Assembly: GCF_013032855.1 (NCBI RefSeq) | Contig: NZ_WQDA01000001.1 | Location: 131,501-195,500, forward strand | Source of the DNA: Ruegeria arenilitoris | GTDB taxonomy: Bacteria > Pseudomonadota > Alphaproteobacteria > Rhodobacterales > Rhodobacteraceae | DNA length: 64,000 bases | Reading direction: 5' to 3' | Shown: one piece after another, positions 28,686 to 37,119 of the stretch | How the letters are laid out: every line of letters begins with the position of its first letter | How positions within the stretch are numbered: position 1 is the first letter of the stretch | The notes under the pieces: generated by a model | Seen by the model: only the letters and a program-made list of their open reading frames with translations | What the model was told of the DNA's origin: nothing | Databases searched by the model: none | Made by a program: the position numbers and the translations under genes

Positions 28686-29189
28686 TCACTCGACCTGAAC
28701 AAGATCATCCCAGTCAATACGAAGCGCCTTCCCACCAACTTTTGGCAGTTTACTTCGTTCGACGAGTAGACCGGAAACCTCAAAGCACTCATCGACTTTC
28801 ACCACAAGGAGTTTGCTGAAATGCCGGTCGAGCCTAACGGTCACAGATTGCGTGTTCTTAAAGGGTGTGATGGTCTTCACTTCAACAAAGTCGTTTCCCA
28901 GGCGTCCGTCAGAACCCTTGGCGTAGTCCTTATGGAGCTTGATCCCATACATTATCGCGCCATATAGCTCACCGATATCGCCATATATGTTCAGATGTTT
29001 TCCTGTCGTGATGTGATAGTGCTGAGCAACATTCAAGAGCTCTTCGAAAACCGGCACCAAGTCGACATCTGCGTTTGGGTAGCGAGCTTGCAACTCGAGC
29101 CGCTCTAGATGACTATTGATGCTGCGCCAACTTATCCATTCTCCGTCTTCCCAAATCGCGTTACGCGGACCCAGTGGTTCTCTATCCAA
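28686..29189 (-). CDS. uncharacterised protein with PD-(D/E)xK-like motif, in AT-richer DNA
   Basis: A 167-residue protein that I cannot name with certainty; it recalls a family of small DUF proteins (perhaps DUF6998) that begin with GPRNAIWEDGEWISW. E74 in GDIGELYG, D94 in GSDGRLG and E103-x-K105 in DFVEVKT have the order and spacing of the catalytic set of restriction-endonuclease-fold nucleases, but this is only a motif reading. There is no signal peptide or membrane helix. By eye the DNA is clearly AT-richer than its neighbours, which suggests acquisition by transfer. It stands alone, with its own strand and no partner gene. Confidence 0.65.
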   Translation of the reverse strand: MDREPLGPRNAIWEDGEWISWRSINSHLERLELQARYPNADVDLVPVFEELLNVAQHYHITTGKHLNIYGDIGELYGAIMYGIKLHKDYAKGSDGRLGNDFVEVKTITPFKNTQSVTVRLDRHFSKLLVVKVDECFEVSGLLVERSKLPKVGGKALRIDWDDLVQVE

Positions 29190-29408
29190 ATCTTTTCCCC
29201 GAGATTGTTGCTTCGCTACGCTATTGGTTCATCTCATGGTCAACAAGCTCGGTATTTGATTGAACCGCCAAACGTGTCCGCTTTGGGCTCGAAGCTGCCA
29301 TTTATCACGCTCTGCATATACAACCGTTATGATATTCTCTTTAGCGTTTCGGCGTAGAAGCAGAATGCAAACCCACGCCGCTCTTTTTTGAAGCGTGCTG
29401 TTTCGCAG

Positions 29409-29427
29409 TTTGTACAAGATGTACAAA
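29409..29427. promoter_or_regulatory. palindromic operator candidate upstream of the acyl-CoA synthetase/transport operon
   Basis: TTTGTACA and TGTACAAA are perfect inverted copies separated by AGA. A dyad of this size and spacing is typical for a dimeric repressor such as a TetR-family protein. It lies 190 bases before the first codon and about 65 bases before the -35-like element. No regulator gene is adjacent, so the binding protein is unknown. Confidence 0.5.
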
Positions 29428-29490
29428 TCGGAACATCACCCCGGCATCCCTGTTACAATTCGTAAGATTCCGGAAAACATCACGAAAAAG

Positions 29491-29520
29491 TTGACGCTGA
29501 TCGTCCTCCTTGTCCTTAAT
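29491..29520 (+). promoter_or_regulatory. sigma-70-like promoter for the transport operon
   Basis: TTGACG at 29491-29496 and CTTAAT at 29515-29520 are 18 bases apart, a fair match to the housekeeping consensus. The pair lies about 80 bases before the acyl-CoA synthetase start. Not tested. Confidence 0.4.
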
Positions 29521-29598
29521 CGGGGCAGCGGCGCGCGGGTCTGACCCGGCGACGTCGTTCCGGCCCAACCCGGGGCCGGATGGGGAGGAGAGATAGAA

Positions 29599-31572
29599 TT
29601 GGCTCAGACGCAGTCGGGCGCCGAGGGGATGCACTCCCTTCCGGCGCTGCTACACCGCAATGCGACGCAGTTCGGGGATGCCCCGGCCTACCGCGAAAAG
29701 GAATTCGGGATCTGGCAGTGCTGGACCTGGGCGGAAACGGCCGCCGAGATCCGTGCGCAGGCACTGGGATTCCTGGAGCTTGGCGTTGAAAAGGGCGACC
29801 ATATTGCCGTGATCGGGCGCAACCGTCCGGCGCATTACTGGTCGATGGTCGCGGCCCAGATGGTGGGCGCGGTGCCGGTGCCGCTGTATCAGGACTCGGT
29901 CGCCGAGGAGATGGCCTATGTGCTGGAACACTGCGGCGCGAAATACGTGGTCTGCGGCGACCAGGAGCAGGTCGACAAGGTTATCGAGATCCAGCAGGAC
30001 ATGCACCAAGTCAAGCACATCCTGTACACCGACAAACGCGGCATGCGGAAATACGACCACAGCCAGATGAACGCGCTGAGCGACATCATGGCCGAGGGGC
30101 GCGCCGGGCATCACCGGTTCGATGCCGAGCTGGACCGCCGCATCGCCGAGATCACCTATGACGACACCTGCGTGATGCTCTATACCTCGGGCACAACGGG
30201 CAAGCCCAAGGGCGTGGTTCTGTCGAACCGCAACGTGATCGAAAGCGCAAAGAACTCGGCCGAGTTCGACCACCTGACCCGCAACGAGGATATCCTGTCC
30301 TATCTGCCGATGGCTTGGGTGGGCGATTTCATCTTTTCGGTCGGTCAGGCCTATTGGTGCGGGTTCTGCGTGAACTGTCCCGAAAGCGCCGACACGATGA
30401 TGACCGACCTGCGCGAGATCGGCCCGACCTACTTCTTCGCGCCGCCGCGCGTGTTTGAGACCCAGCTGACCAACGTGATGATCCGGATGGAGGATGCCAG
30501 CCCGATGAAGCAGCGGATGTTCCGCTATTTCATGGATCACGCCAAAAAGGTCGGCGGGCGCATCCTGGACGGCCACCCGGTCGGCTTCGTGGATCGCCTG
30601 AAATACGCGATCGGAAATGTCCTGGTTTACGGACCGCTCAAAGACACGCTGGGCTACGGCCGGTTCCGTGTCGGATACACCGCGGGCGAGGCGATCGGGC
30701 CCGAAATTTTCGATTTCTACCGCTCGCTGGGGATCAACCTGAAGCAGCTGTATGGTCAGACCGAGGCGACGGTGTTCATCACCGTCCAGCCCGACGGCGA
30801 GGTGCGCGCCGACACCGTCGGTGTGCCTGCGCCCGATGTCGAACTGAAGATCGCCGAGAATGGCGAGATTTTCTATCGCTCGCCCGGAGTGTTCGTTGAA
30901 TACTTCAAGAACCCCGAATCCACTGCCTCGACCAAGGACCCCGAAGGTTGGGTGGCCACGGGCGACGCGGGGTTCATCGAGGAAAGCAGCGGCCATCTGC
31001 GGATCATCGACCGCGCCAAGGACGTGGGCAAGATGGCCGACGGCTCGATGTTCGCGCCGAAATATGTCGAGAACAAGCTGAAGTTCTATCCCGACATCCT
31101 CGAAGCGGTGCTGTTCGGCAATGGCCGCGACCGCTGCGTGGCCTTCATCAACATCGACCTGACGGCGGTGGGCAACTGGGCCGAGCGCAACAACATCGCC
31201 TATGCCTCGTACCAGGAACTGGCGGGCCATCCGCGGGTGCTGGAGACGATCCGCAGCCATGTGGAAGAGGTCAACAAATCGGTTGCCGCCGACGAGATGC
31301 TGTCGGGCTGCCAGGTGCACCGGTTCGTGGTGCTGCACAAGGAACTGGACCCCGACGACGGCGAGATCACCCGCACCCGAAAAGTGCGCCGCAAGTTCGT
31401 CGAGGACAAATACGCCGACATCATCGCCGCGCTCTATGACGGGTCCGAGACGGTCTCGACCACGACCGAGGTGACCTATGAAGACGGGCGCAAGGGGTCG
31501 ATCAGCGCCACGCTGCAGATCGTCGACGTGCCGGTCGTGCCGGTGTCGCATCAGAAGGTGGCCGCGGAATGA
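29599..31572 (+). CDS. long-chain acyl-CoA synthetase-like AMP-binding ligase
   Basis: A 657-residue adenylate-forming enzyme. YTSGTTGKPKGV at 195-206 is the AMP-binding P-loop, YGQTEATVF near 386 is the second core motif, and TGDAGF followed by DRAKDVGK gives the hinge region. It resembles FadD-type long-chain acyl-CoA synthetases but may act on another carboxylic acid. The TTG start has GGAGGAG eight bases upstream; an ATG ten codons later lacks this. It opens an operon with a LivGHMF-type importer and a second CoA ligase, suggesting that the imported acid is activated on entry. Substrate unknown. Confidence 0.88.
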   Translation: MAQTQSGAEGMHSLPALLHRNATQFGDAPAYREKEFGIWQCWTWAETAAEIRAQALGFLELGVEKGDHIAVIGRNRPAHYWSMVAAQMVGAVPVPLYQDSVAEEMAYVLEHCGAKYVVCGDQEQVDKVIEIQQDMHQVKHILYTDKRGMRKYDHSQMNALSDIMAEGRAGHHRFDAELDRRIAEITYDDTCVMLYTSGTTGKPKGVVLSNRNVIESAKNSAEFDHLTRNEDILSYLPMAWVGDFIFSVGQAYWCGFCVNCPESADTMMTDLREIGPTYFFAPPRVFETQLTNVMIRMEDASPMKQRMFRYFMDHAKKVGGRILDGHPVGFVDRLKYAIGNVLVYGPLKDTLGYGRFRVGYTAGEAIGPEIFDFYRSLGINLKQLYGQTEATVFITVQPDGEVRADTVGVPAPDVELKIAENGEIFYRSPGVFVEYFKNPESTASTKDPEGWVATGDAGFIEESSGHLRIIDRAKDVGKMADGSMFAPKYVENKLKFYPDILEAVLFGNGRDRCVAFINIDLTAVGNWAERNNIAYASYQELAGHPRVLETIRSHVEEVNKSVAADEMLSGCQVHRFVVLHKELDPDDGEITRTRKVRRKFVEDKYADIIAALYDGSETVSTTTEVTYEDGRKGSISATLQIVDVPVVPVSHQKVAAE

Positions 31573-31649
31573 GGCCGGTCGTGCGCCGCTCGGCCTGCGG
31601 CCATCGCCCCGCCCGCCGTCCCGTTCACCCGCAGTTTGAGGAGTAGACG

Positions 31650-32471
31650 ATGCTGGATGCATCCGACGACGGATATGTCACCGAGGATGGCCGCAAGATC
31701 GGCGGCGTGGTGATGGAGATGAAGAACATCACCCTGCGGTTCGGCGGCGTGGTGGCGATCAAGGACATCTCGTTCGACATCCGCCAGGGCGAGATCCGCG
31801 CGATCATCGGGCCCAACGGCGCGGGCAAGTCCTCGATGCTGAACGTGATTTCCGGCTTCTACATCCCGCAGGAGGGCGAGGTCTGGTTCCACGGGGCGAA
31901 ACGCCCGCAGATGAAACCCTATGAGGTGGCTCGCCAGGGTATCGCCCGGACCTTTCAGAACATCGCCCTGTTCGAAGGCATGAGCGTTCTGGACAACGTG
32001 ATGACCGGCCGCCTGAACTTCATGAAGACCAACATCCTGCAGCAGGCGATCTGGCGCGGCAAGGCCGAGGCGGAAGAGGTGGAAAACCGCGAGGCGGTCG
32101 AAAAGATCATCGACTTTCTGGAAATCCAGCACATCCGCAAGACGCCGGTGGCGCGCCTGCCCTATGGCCTGAAGAAACGCGTCGAACTGGCCCGCGCGCT
32201 GGCCGCCGAACCCAAGCTGCTGCTGCTGGACGAGCCGATGGCCGGCATGAACGTCGAGGAAAAAGAGGACATGAGCCGCTTTATCCTGGATGTGAACGAC
32301 GAATTCGGCACGACCATCGCCCTGATCGAGCATGACATGGGCGTGGTGATGGACCTGAGCGACCGCGTGGTCGTGATGGATTACGGCAAGAAGATCGGGG
32401 ACGGCACGCCCGACGAGGTGCGCAACAACCAGGAAGTCATCGACGCCTATCTGGGGGTCAGCCATGACTGA
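31650..32471 (+). CDS. LivG-type ABC transporter ATP-binding protein
   Basis: A 273-residue ABC ATPase. Walker A is GPNGAGKS at 54-61, and Walker B is LLLLDEPMAGMN with the branched-chain-amino-acid-type signature PYGLKKRVELARAL in place of LSGGQ. The first ~20 residues are an extension before the usual MKNITLRFGG start. It is one of two ATPases of a hydrophobic-acid or amino-acid type (HAAT) importer. GAGGAG precedes the ATG. Neighbours (AMP ligase, permeases, binding protein, CoA ligase) suggest a carboxylic acid rather than a branched-chain amino acid. Confidence 0.92.
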   Translation: MLDASDDGYVTEDGRKIGGVVMEMKNITLRFGGVVAIKDISFDIRQGEIRAIIGPNGAGKSSMLNVISGFYIPQEGEVWFHGAKRPQMKPYEVARQGIARTFQNIALFEGMSVLDNVMTGRLNFMKTNILQQAIWRGKAEAEEVENREAVEKIIDFLEIQHIRKTPVARLPYGLKKRVELARALAAEPKLLLLDEPMAGMNVEEKEDMSRFILDVNDEFGTTIALIEHDMGVVMDLSDRVVVMDYGKKIGDGTPDEVRNNQEVIDAYLGVSHD

Positions 32472-32500
32472 GCACCGCACAGAATTGAGGGGAGGCGCAG

Positions 32501-33487
32501 ATGCCTGATCAGTTGATTTTCGCGATGGAGGTCTTTCTGAACGGCCTCATGGCCGGGGTGCTGTATGCGTTGGTCGCGCTGGGCTTTGTGCTGATCTACA
32601 AGGCGTCGGGGATCTTCAATTATGCCCAGGGGGTTATGGCCCTGTTTGCGGCGATGACGCTGGTGGGGATCATGAACGGGCAAGTGCCGTTCTCCCATCT
32701 GATCAACGCGATCTTCGGCACGCATATTCATTACTTCGGCTGGAACGTGCCGGCGCTGCTGGCCATTCTGCTGACGATGGGCGTGATGGTCCTGCTTGCC
32801 TGGGCGGTGCAGCGCTTTGTCATGCGCCACCTTGTGGGGCAGGAGCCCATCATCCTGTTCATGGCCACCATCGGTCTGGCCTACTTCCTGGAAGGCGTGG
32901 CCGACCTGATGTGGGGATCCGAGATCAAGACGCTGGACGTGGGTCTTCCGCAGGGCATCAACCTGTGGATCGACGAGACCACCTACAACATCTTCGGCTA
33001 CGGCTTCTTCATCGACAATCTGGACATCGTGGCGACGGTCATCGCGGCGCTTCTGGTGGCGGCACTGGTTGCGTTCAGCCAGTACACCAAGCAGGGCCGC
33101 GCCATGCGGGCCGTGGCCGACGACCACCAGGCCGCGCTGTCGGTGGGGATCTCGCTGAACTTCATCTGGATCATGGTCTGGTCGGTGGCCGGGTTCGTGG
33201 CGCTGGTCGCGGGCATCATGTGGGGCACCAAGTCGGGCGTGCAGTTCTCGCTGTCGCTGATCGCGCTCAAGGCGTTGCCGGTTCTGATGCTGGGCGGGTT
33301 CACCTCGATCCCCGGCGCCATCGTCGGCGGGCTGATCATCGGCGTGGGCGAGAAGTTGTTCGAGTTCGCCGTGGGCCCGCTGGTGGGCGGCGCGACCGAG
33401 AACTGGTTCGCCTATGTTCTGGCGCTGATCTTCCTGGTGTTCCGGCCGCAGGGCCTGTTCGGCGAGAAGATCATCGAGAGGGTGTAG
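32501..33487 (+). CDS. LivH-type ABC transporter permease
   Basis: A 328-residue permease with about eight to nine hydrophobic helices. The N-terminal GLMAGVLYALVALGFVLIYKASG pattern (seen as GVLYALVALGFVLIY) and the GRAMRAVADDHQAA cytoplasmic loop mark the LivH branch. It is somewhat longer than E. coli LivH. GGGGAGG lies before the ATG. It should pair with the LivM-type permease two genes downstream to form the membrane channel of the importer. Confidence 0.92.
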   Translation: MPDQLIFAMEVFLNGLMAGVLYALVALGFVLIYKASGIFNYAQGVMALFAAMTLVGIMNGQVPFSHLINAIFGTHIHYFGWNVPALLAILLTMGVMVLLAWAVQRFVMRHLVGQEPIILFMATIGLAYFLEGVADLMWGSEIKTLDVGLPQGINLWIDETTYNIFGYGFFIDNLDIVATVIAALLVAALVAFSQYTKQGRAMRAVADDHQAALSVGISLNFIWIMVWSVAGFVALVAGIMWGTKSGVQFSLSLIALKALPVLMLGGFTSIPGAIVGGLIIGVGEKLFEFAVGPLVGGATENWFAYVLALIFLVFRPQGLFGEKIIERV

Positions 33488-33490
33488 GCC

Positions 33491-33748
33491 ATGACCAAGC
33501 TGATCGCCATCATCAACGTGATCGCGTGGGCGGGGTTCTGGGCCTTTGGGTACATCGCCCTGACCTCGAACGATCTGACCGCCAATCAGCTGACCGTGGC
33601 CGCGCTTTTGGCCTTTGCCGGGCTGGTGATGGGTGTTCTGGCCTACATGAAACTGGTGCGCGCCTCGGAGGCGAGCGGATATGCCAAACGGTCCAACCAA
33701 CTGGACGCCGAAGCCCGCAACCGGGCGCAGGAACAATGGGGAAAGTAA
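33491..33748 (+). CDS. small two-helix membrane protein inside the Liv-type operon
   Basis: This 85-residue protein has two hydrophobic helices, about residues 5-24 and 35-53, then a charged C-terminal tail rich in Arg, Gln and Glu. I do not recognise it as any standard subunit of LivFGHM transporters. It sits three bases after the LivH-type gene and three bases before the LivM-type gene, so it is surely in the operon. It may be an accessory membrane subunit of this particular transporter. Function unknown. Confidence 0.75.
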   Translation: MTKLIAIINVIAWAGFWAFGYIALTSNDLTANQLTVAALLAFAGLVMGVLAYMKLVRASEASGYAKRSNQLDAEARNRAQEQWGK

Positions 33749-33751
33749 GAC

Positions 33752-34828
33752 ATGTTCTATCGTGAGGCCGGAGACTTCAAGACCTCCTACAGGGACGACA
33801 ACCAGACTTTCCCGATCAAGTTCGACCGGTATCGCTACTATGTGGTGCTGGCGGTGGCGTTCGGGATCATCCCGTTCATCATCAACGACTATTGGGCCAA
33901 CGCGCTGCTACTGCCCTTCCTGATCTATGCGATCGCGGCGATCGGGCTGAACATCCTGGTGGGGTATTGCGGGCAGGTTTCGCTGGGTACCGGGGGATTC
34001 ATGGCCGTGGGCGCCTATGCCTGCTACAAGCTGATGACCGCCTTTCCCGAAGTGTCGATGTTCATCCATGTAATCCTGGCCGGCGGCATCACCGCCATCG
34101 TGGGCGTGCTGTTCGGCCTGCCCAGCCTGCGGATCAAGGGGTTCTACCTGGCGGTGGCGACGCTGGCGGCGCAGTTCTTCCTGGTGTGGCTGTTCAACCG
34201 GGTGCCGTGGTTCTACAACTATTCGGCCTCGGGGCAGATCAACGCGCCCGAGCGTGACGTGTTCGGCATCATCATCACAGGCCCCAACGCGCCGGCCTGG
34301 GCGACCTATCTGTTCTGCCTGATCTTCCTGACCGCCTGCGCGATCATCGCCCGCAACCTGACCCGCGGCACCACCGGGCGCACCTGGATGGCGATCCGCG
34401 ACATGGATATCGCAGCGGAAATCATCGGTGTGAACCCGCTGCGCGCCAAGCTCAGCGCCTTTGCCGTCAGCTCGTTCTTCGTGGGCGTGTCGGGCGCGCT
34501 GTTCTTCGCCATCTACCTGGGCGCGGTCGAGGTGGGCGAGGCCTTCGGCATCCAGAAATCCTTCCTGGTGCTGTTCATGGTCATCATCGGCGGGCTGGGC
34601 TCGATCTTCGGATCCTTTGCCGGCGCGGCCTTCCTGGTCCTGCTGCCGGTGGTGCTCAAGGTCGTGGGCGCGGACATGCTGGGCTGGCCCACCGACATCG
34701 TCGCGCATCTGCAGCTGGTGATCGTGGGCGGGCTGATCATCCTGTTCCTGATCCTCGAACCGCACGGTCTGGCGCAGCTGTGGCGCGTCGCCAAGGAGAA
34801 ACTGAGACTCTGGCCTTTCCCGCACTAG
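33752..34828 (+). CDS. LivM-type ABC transporter permease
   Basis: A 358-residue permease with about ten hydrophobic helices. The YAIAAIGLNILVGYCGQVSLG segment, read as IGLNILVGYCGQVSLG near residues 62-77, is the LivM hallmark, and GRTWMAIRDMDIAAE is the cytoplasmic coupling loop. A ~25-residue polar N-terminal extension precedes the first helix. The start follows a three-base gap after the small membrane protein gene. It forms the second half of the import channel with the LivH-type protein. Confidence 0.92.
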   Translation: MFYREAGDFKTSYRDDNQTFPIKFDRYRYYVVLAVAFGIIPFIINDYWANALLLPFLIYAIAAIGLNILVGYCGQVSLGTGGFMAVGAYACYKLMTAFPEVSMFIHVILAGGITAIVGVLFGLPSLRIKGFYLAVATLAAQFFLVWLFNRVPWFYNYSASGQINAPERDVFGIIITGPNAPAWATYLFCLIFLTACAIIARNLTRGTTGRTWMAIRDMDIAAEIIGVNPLRAKLSAFAVSSFFVGVSGALFFAIYLGAVEVGEAFGIQKSFLVLFMVIIGGLGSIFGSFAGAAFLVLLPVVLKVVGADMLGWPTDIVAHLQLVIVGGLIILFLILEPHGLAQLWRVAKEKLRLWPFPH

Positions 34829-34899
34829 GGACCGGCCCAATCAAGAAAGGGGCGCAAAGCCCGAACCAACATCGGACAAACCAAGGGAGGAGACACCCG

Positions 34900-36183
34900 A
34901 TGAACAAGAAACTGGCAACAATGGCGCTGGGTGCGCTGATGGCCGCAGGTCCGGCAATGGCCGACCTCGTGTTCCCGTCGCTCAGCTACCGAACCGGGCC
35001 TTACGCCGCGGGCGGCATCCCCTTCGCGGATGGCTACGCGGACTATTTCACTCTGCTCAACGAGCGGGACGGCGGCATCGGTGGTGTTCCGGCCAAGGTC
35101 ATCGAGTGCGAAACTGGCTACAACACCGAGAAGGGTGTGGAATGCTATGAATCGACCAAGGGCGAAGGTGCGCTGGTGTATCAGCCGCTGTCGACCGGCA
35201 TCACCTATCAGCTGATCCCGAAAACCACGGCTGACGACATCCCGATGCACACGATGGGATATGGCCGCACCTCGGCCAAGAACGGCAAGGTGTTCAGCCA
35301 CACGTTCAACTACCCGGCCAACTACTGGGACGGTGCCTCGGGTGCGATCAACTATCTGCTCGAGGAAAACGGCGGTGATCTGAGCGGCAAGAAGATTGCG
35401 CTGGTCTATCACAACTCGGCCTATGGCAAGGAGCCGATCCGCACGCTGGAAGAGCTGTCCAAGAAGCACGGCTTCGAGCTGGTGGCCCTGCCGGTCGACC
35501 ACCCCGGCCAGGAGCAGAAATCACAGTGGCTGCAGATCCGCCGCGATCGTCCCGATTATGTCCTGATGTGGGGCTGGGGCGTGATGAACCAGGTGGCCAT
35601 CCAGGAAGCCGCGAACATCCGGTTCCCGATGGAGAACTTCATCGGCATCTGGTGGTCGGGCGCTGAACATGACGTGATGCCCGCCGGTGCGGCCGCGAAT
35701 GGCTACAAGGCGCTGACCTTCCACAACGTCGGCTCGGACTATCCGCTGTATGACGACCTGCAGAAATACGTCATCGACGCTGGCAAGGCCGCCGGTGCCG
35801 GTGATCAGGTCGGTACGGTCCTGTACAACCGCGGCCTCTATGCTGCGATGCTGGCAGCCGAAGCCGCCAAGAAGGCACAGGAAATCTCGGGCAAGGCTGA
35901 CATCACCTCGGGCGACATGCGCGACGGTATGGAAGCACTTGAGATGACCGAAGCGAAGATGGCCGAACTGGGCCTGCCGAACTTTGGTCCGACCTTCTCG
36001 GTCAGCTGTGAAAACCACGGCGGGGATGCCCTTGTGGGCGTGACCCAGTGGGATGCAGACAGCAAGACCTGGACTCTGATTTCGGAGTTCAAGGCTACCG
36101 ATACGGACGTGATCGGCCCGCTGATCGAGGAAGACTCGAGCGCATACGCGGCTGAGAACAACATCGAACAGGGCTGCAACTAA
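34900..36183 (+). CDS. Liv-type periplasmic substrate-binding protein
   Basis: A 427-residue exported protein. Residues 1-21 form the signal peptide (cleavage after AMA). The mature part is a type I periplasmic binding fold: LVFPSLSYRTGPYAAGG at the start, the KKIALVYHNSAYGKEP segment and RRDRPDYVLMWGWGV in the second lobe. It defines substrate choice for the transporter, but its ligand cannot be read from sequence; similar proteins beside CoA ligases bind aromatic or other organic acids. AAGGGAGGAG before the ATG fixes the start inside a longer open frame. Tandem hairpins follow it, as is common after abundant binding-protein genes. Confidence 0.92.
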   Translation: MNKKLATMALGALMAAGPAMADLVFPSLSYRTGPYAAGGIPFADGYADYFTLLNERDGGIGGVPAKVIECETGYNTEKGVECYESTKGEGALVYQPLSTGITYQLIPKTTADDIPMHTMGYGRTSAKNGKVFSHTFNYPANYWDGASGAINYLLEENGGDLSGKKIALVYHNSAYGKEPIRTLEELSKKHGFELVALPVDHPGQEQKSQWLQIRRDRPDYVLMWGWGVMNQVAIQEAANIRFPMENFIGIWWSGAEHDVMPAGAAANGYKALTFHNVGSDYPLYDDLQKYVIDAGKAAGAGDQVGTVLYNRGLYAAMLAAEAAKKAQEISGKADITSGDMRDGMEALEMTEAKMAELGLPNFGPTFSVSCENHGGDALVGVTQWDADSKTWTLISEFKATDTDVIGPLIEEDSSAYAAENNIEQGCN

Positions 36184-36198
36184 GCGGCACGAACACCG

Positions 36199-36246
36199 GG
36201 GCGGCGGCTGACCGCCGTCCCGAACCGGACAAGCCCCGAACGGGGC
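36199..36246 (+). terminator. tandem intercistronic hairpins after the binding-protein gene
   Basis: Two stems lie side by side: GGGCGGCGG with CCGCCGTCC (36199-36220, one G-T pair) and GCCCCG with CGGGGC (36233-36246). No T run follows. They probably protect the binding-protein message or reduce read-through into the second ATPase gene. The effect is inferred. Confidence 0.45.
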
Positions 36247-36266
36247 AGGCATGAGGACACGCGCTG

Positions 36267-37100
36267 ATGCTGGATGCGGCACAAACCACTGACGTGCAGG
36301 CGGAAACCCTGCTTGAGGTCAACAATATCGAGGTGATCTACAACCACGTGATCCTCGTGCTGAAGGGCGTCAGCCTGACCGTGCCCAAGGGCGGGATCAC
36401 CGCGCTGCTGGGCGGCAACGGGGCCGGCAAGACGACGACGCTCAAGGCGGTGTCGAACCTGCTGCATTCCGAACGCGGCGAGGTCACCAAGGGCTCGATC
36501 AAGTATCGCGGCCAGAACGTGCACGAGAGCGATCCGGCCGACCTGGTGCAGAAGGGCGTCATCCAGGTGATGGAAGGCCGCCACTGTTTCGAACATCTGA
36601 CCGTCGAGGAAAACCTGCTGACCGGGGCCTATACCCGCAAGGACGGCAAGGCCGCCATCCAGCAGGACCTTGAACTGGTCTACAACTATTTCCCCCGCTT
36701 GAAAGAGCGCCGCCGAAGCCAGGCAGGCTATACCTCGGGCGGGGAACAGCAGATGGTCGCCATGGGCCGCGCGCTGATGAGCCGCCCGGAGACGATCCTG
36801 CTGGACGAGCCCTCGATGGGCCTCGCACCGCAGCTGGTCGAGGAGATCTTCACCATCGTGAAGGACCTGAACGAACAGGAAGGCGTGTCCTTCCTGCTGG
36901 CCGAGCAGAACACCAACGTGGCGCTGCGCTTTGCCCATTACGGATACATCCTGGAATCTGGGCGCGTGGTGATGGACGGCCCCGCCGCCGAACTGCGCGA
37001 GAACCCGGACGTCAAGGAATTCTACCTCGGCATGTCCGACGAAGGCCGCAAGAGTTTCCGCGATGTGCGGTCCTATCGTCGCCGCAAAAGGTGGCTGTGA
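36267..37100 (+). CDS. LivF-type ABC transporter ATP-binding protein
   Basis: A 277-residue ABC ATPase. Walker A is GGNGAGKTT at 49-57, the signature is TSGGEQQMVAMGRAL and Walker B is ILLDEPSMGLAP, all typical of LivF. The last 20 residues form a strongly basic tail (FRDVRSYRRRKRW) not usual for the family. It completes the importer: two ATPases, two permeases and one binding protein. The next gene starts only 19 bases after its stop, so the CoA ligase belongs to the same transcript. Confidence 0.92.
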   Translation: MLDAAQTTDVQAETLLEVNNIEVIYNHVILVLKGVSLTVPKGGITALLGGNGAGKTTTLKAVSNLLHSERGEVTKGSIKYRGQNVHESDPADLVQKGVIQVMEGRHCFEHLTVEENLLTGAYTRKDGKAAIQQDLELVYNYFPRLKERRRSQAGYTSGGEQQMVAMGRALMSRPETILLDEPSMGLAPQLVEEIFTIVKDLNEQEGVSFLLAEQNTNVALRFAHYGYILESGRVVMDGPAAELRENPDVKEFYLGMSDEGRKSFRDVRSYRRRKRWL

Positions 37101-37119
37101 GCGGATGGAGGATCTGGCG

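Larger units (their letters stand above)
29190..29598 (+). other. non-coding gap between divergent genes
   Basis: This 409-base stretch has no convincing gene. The left ~320 bases keep the AT-richer character of the orphan gene. It holds the palindrome at 29409-29427 and a promoter-like pair at 29491-29520, both in front of the acyl-CoA synthetase operon. The last ~80 bases return to the GC-rich composition of the rest of the window. Confidence 0.6.

Noticed and set aside
29650..31662. 670-residue open frame opposite the acyl-CoA synthetase
   Set aside because: Antisense shadow of a clear enzyme; rich in His/Arg/Asp runs with no domain.
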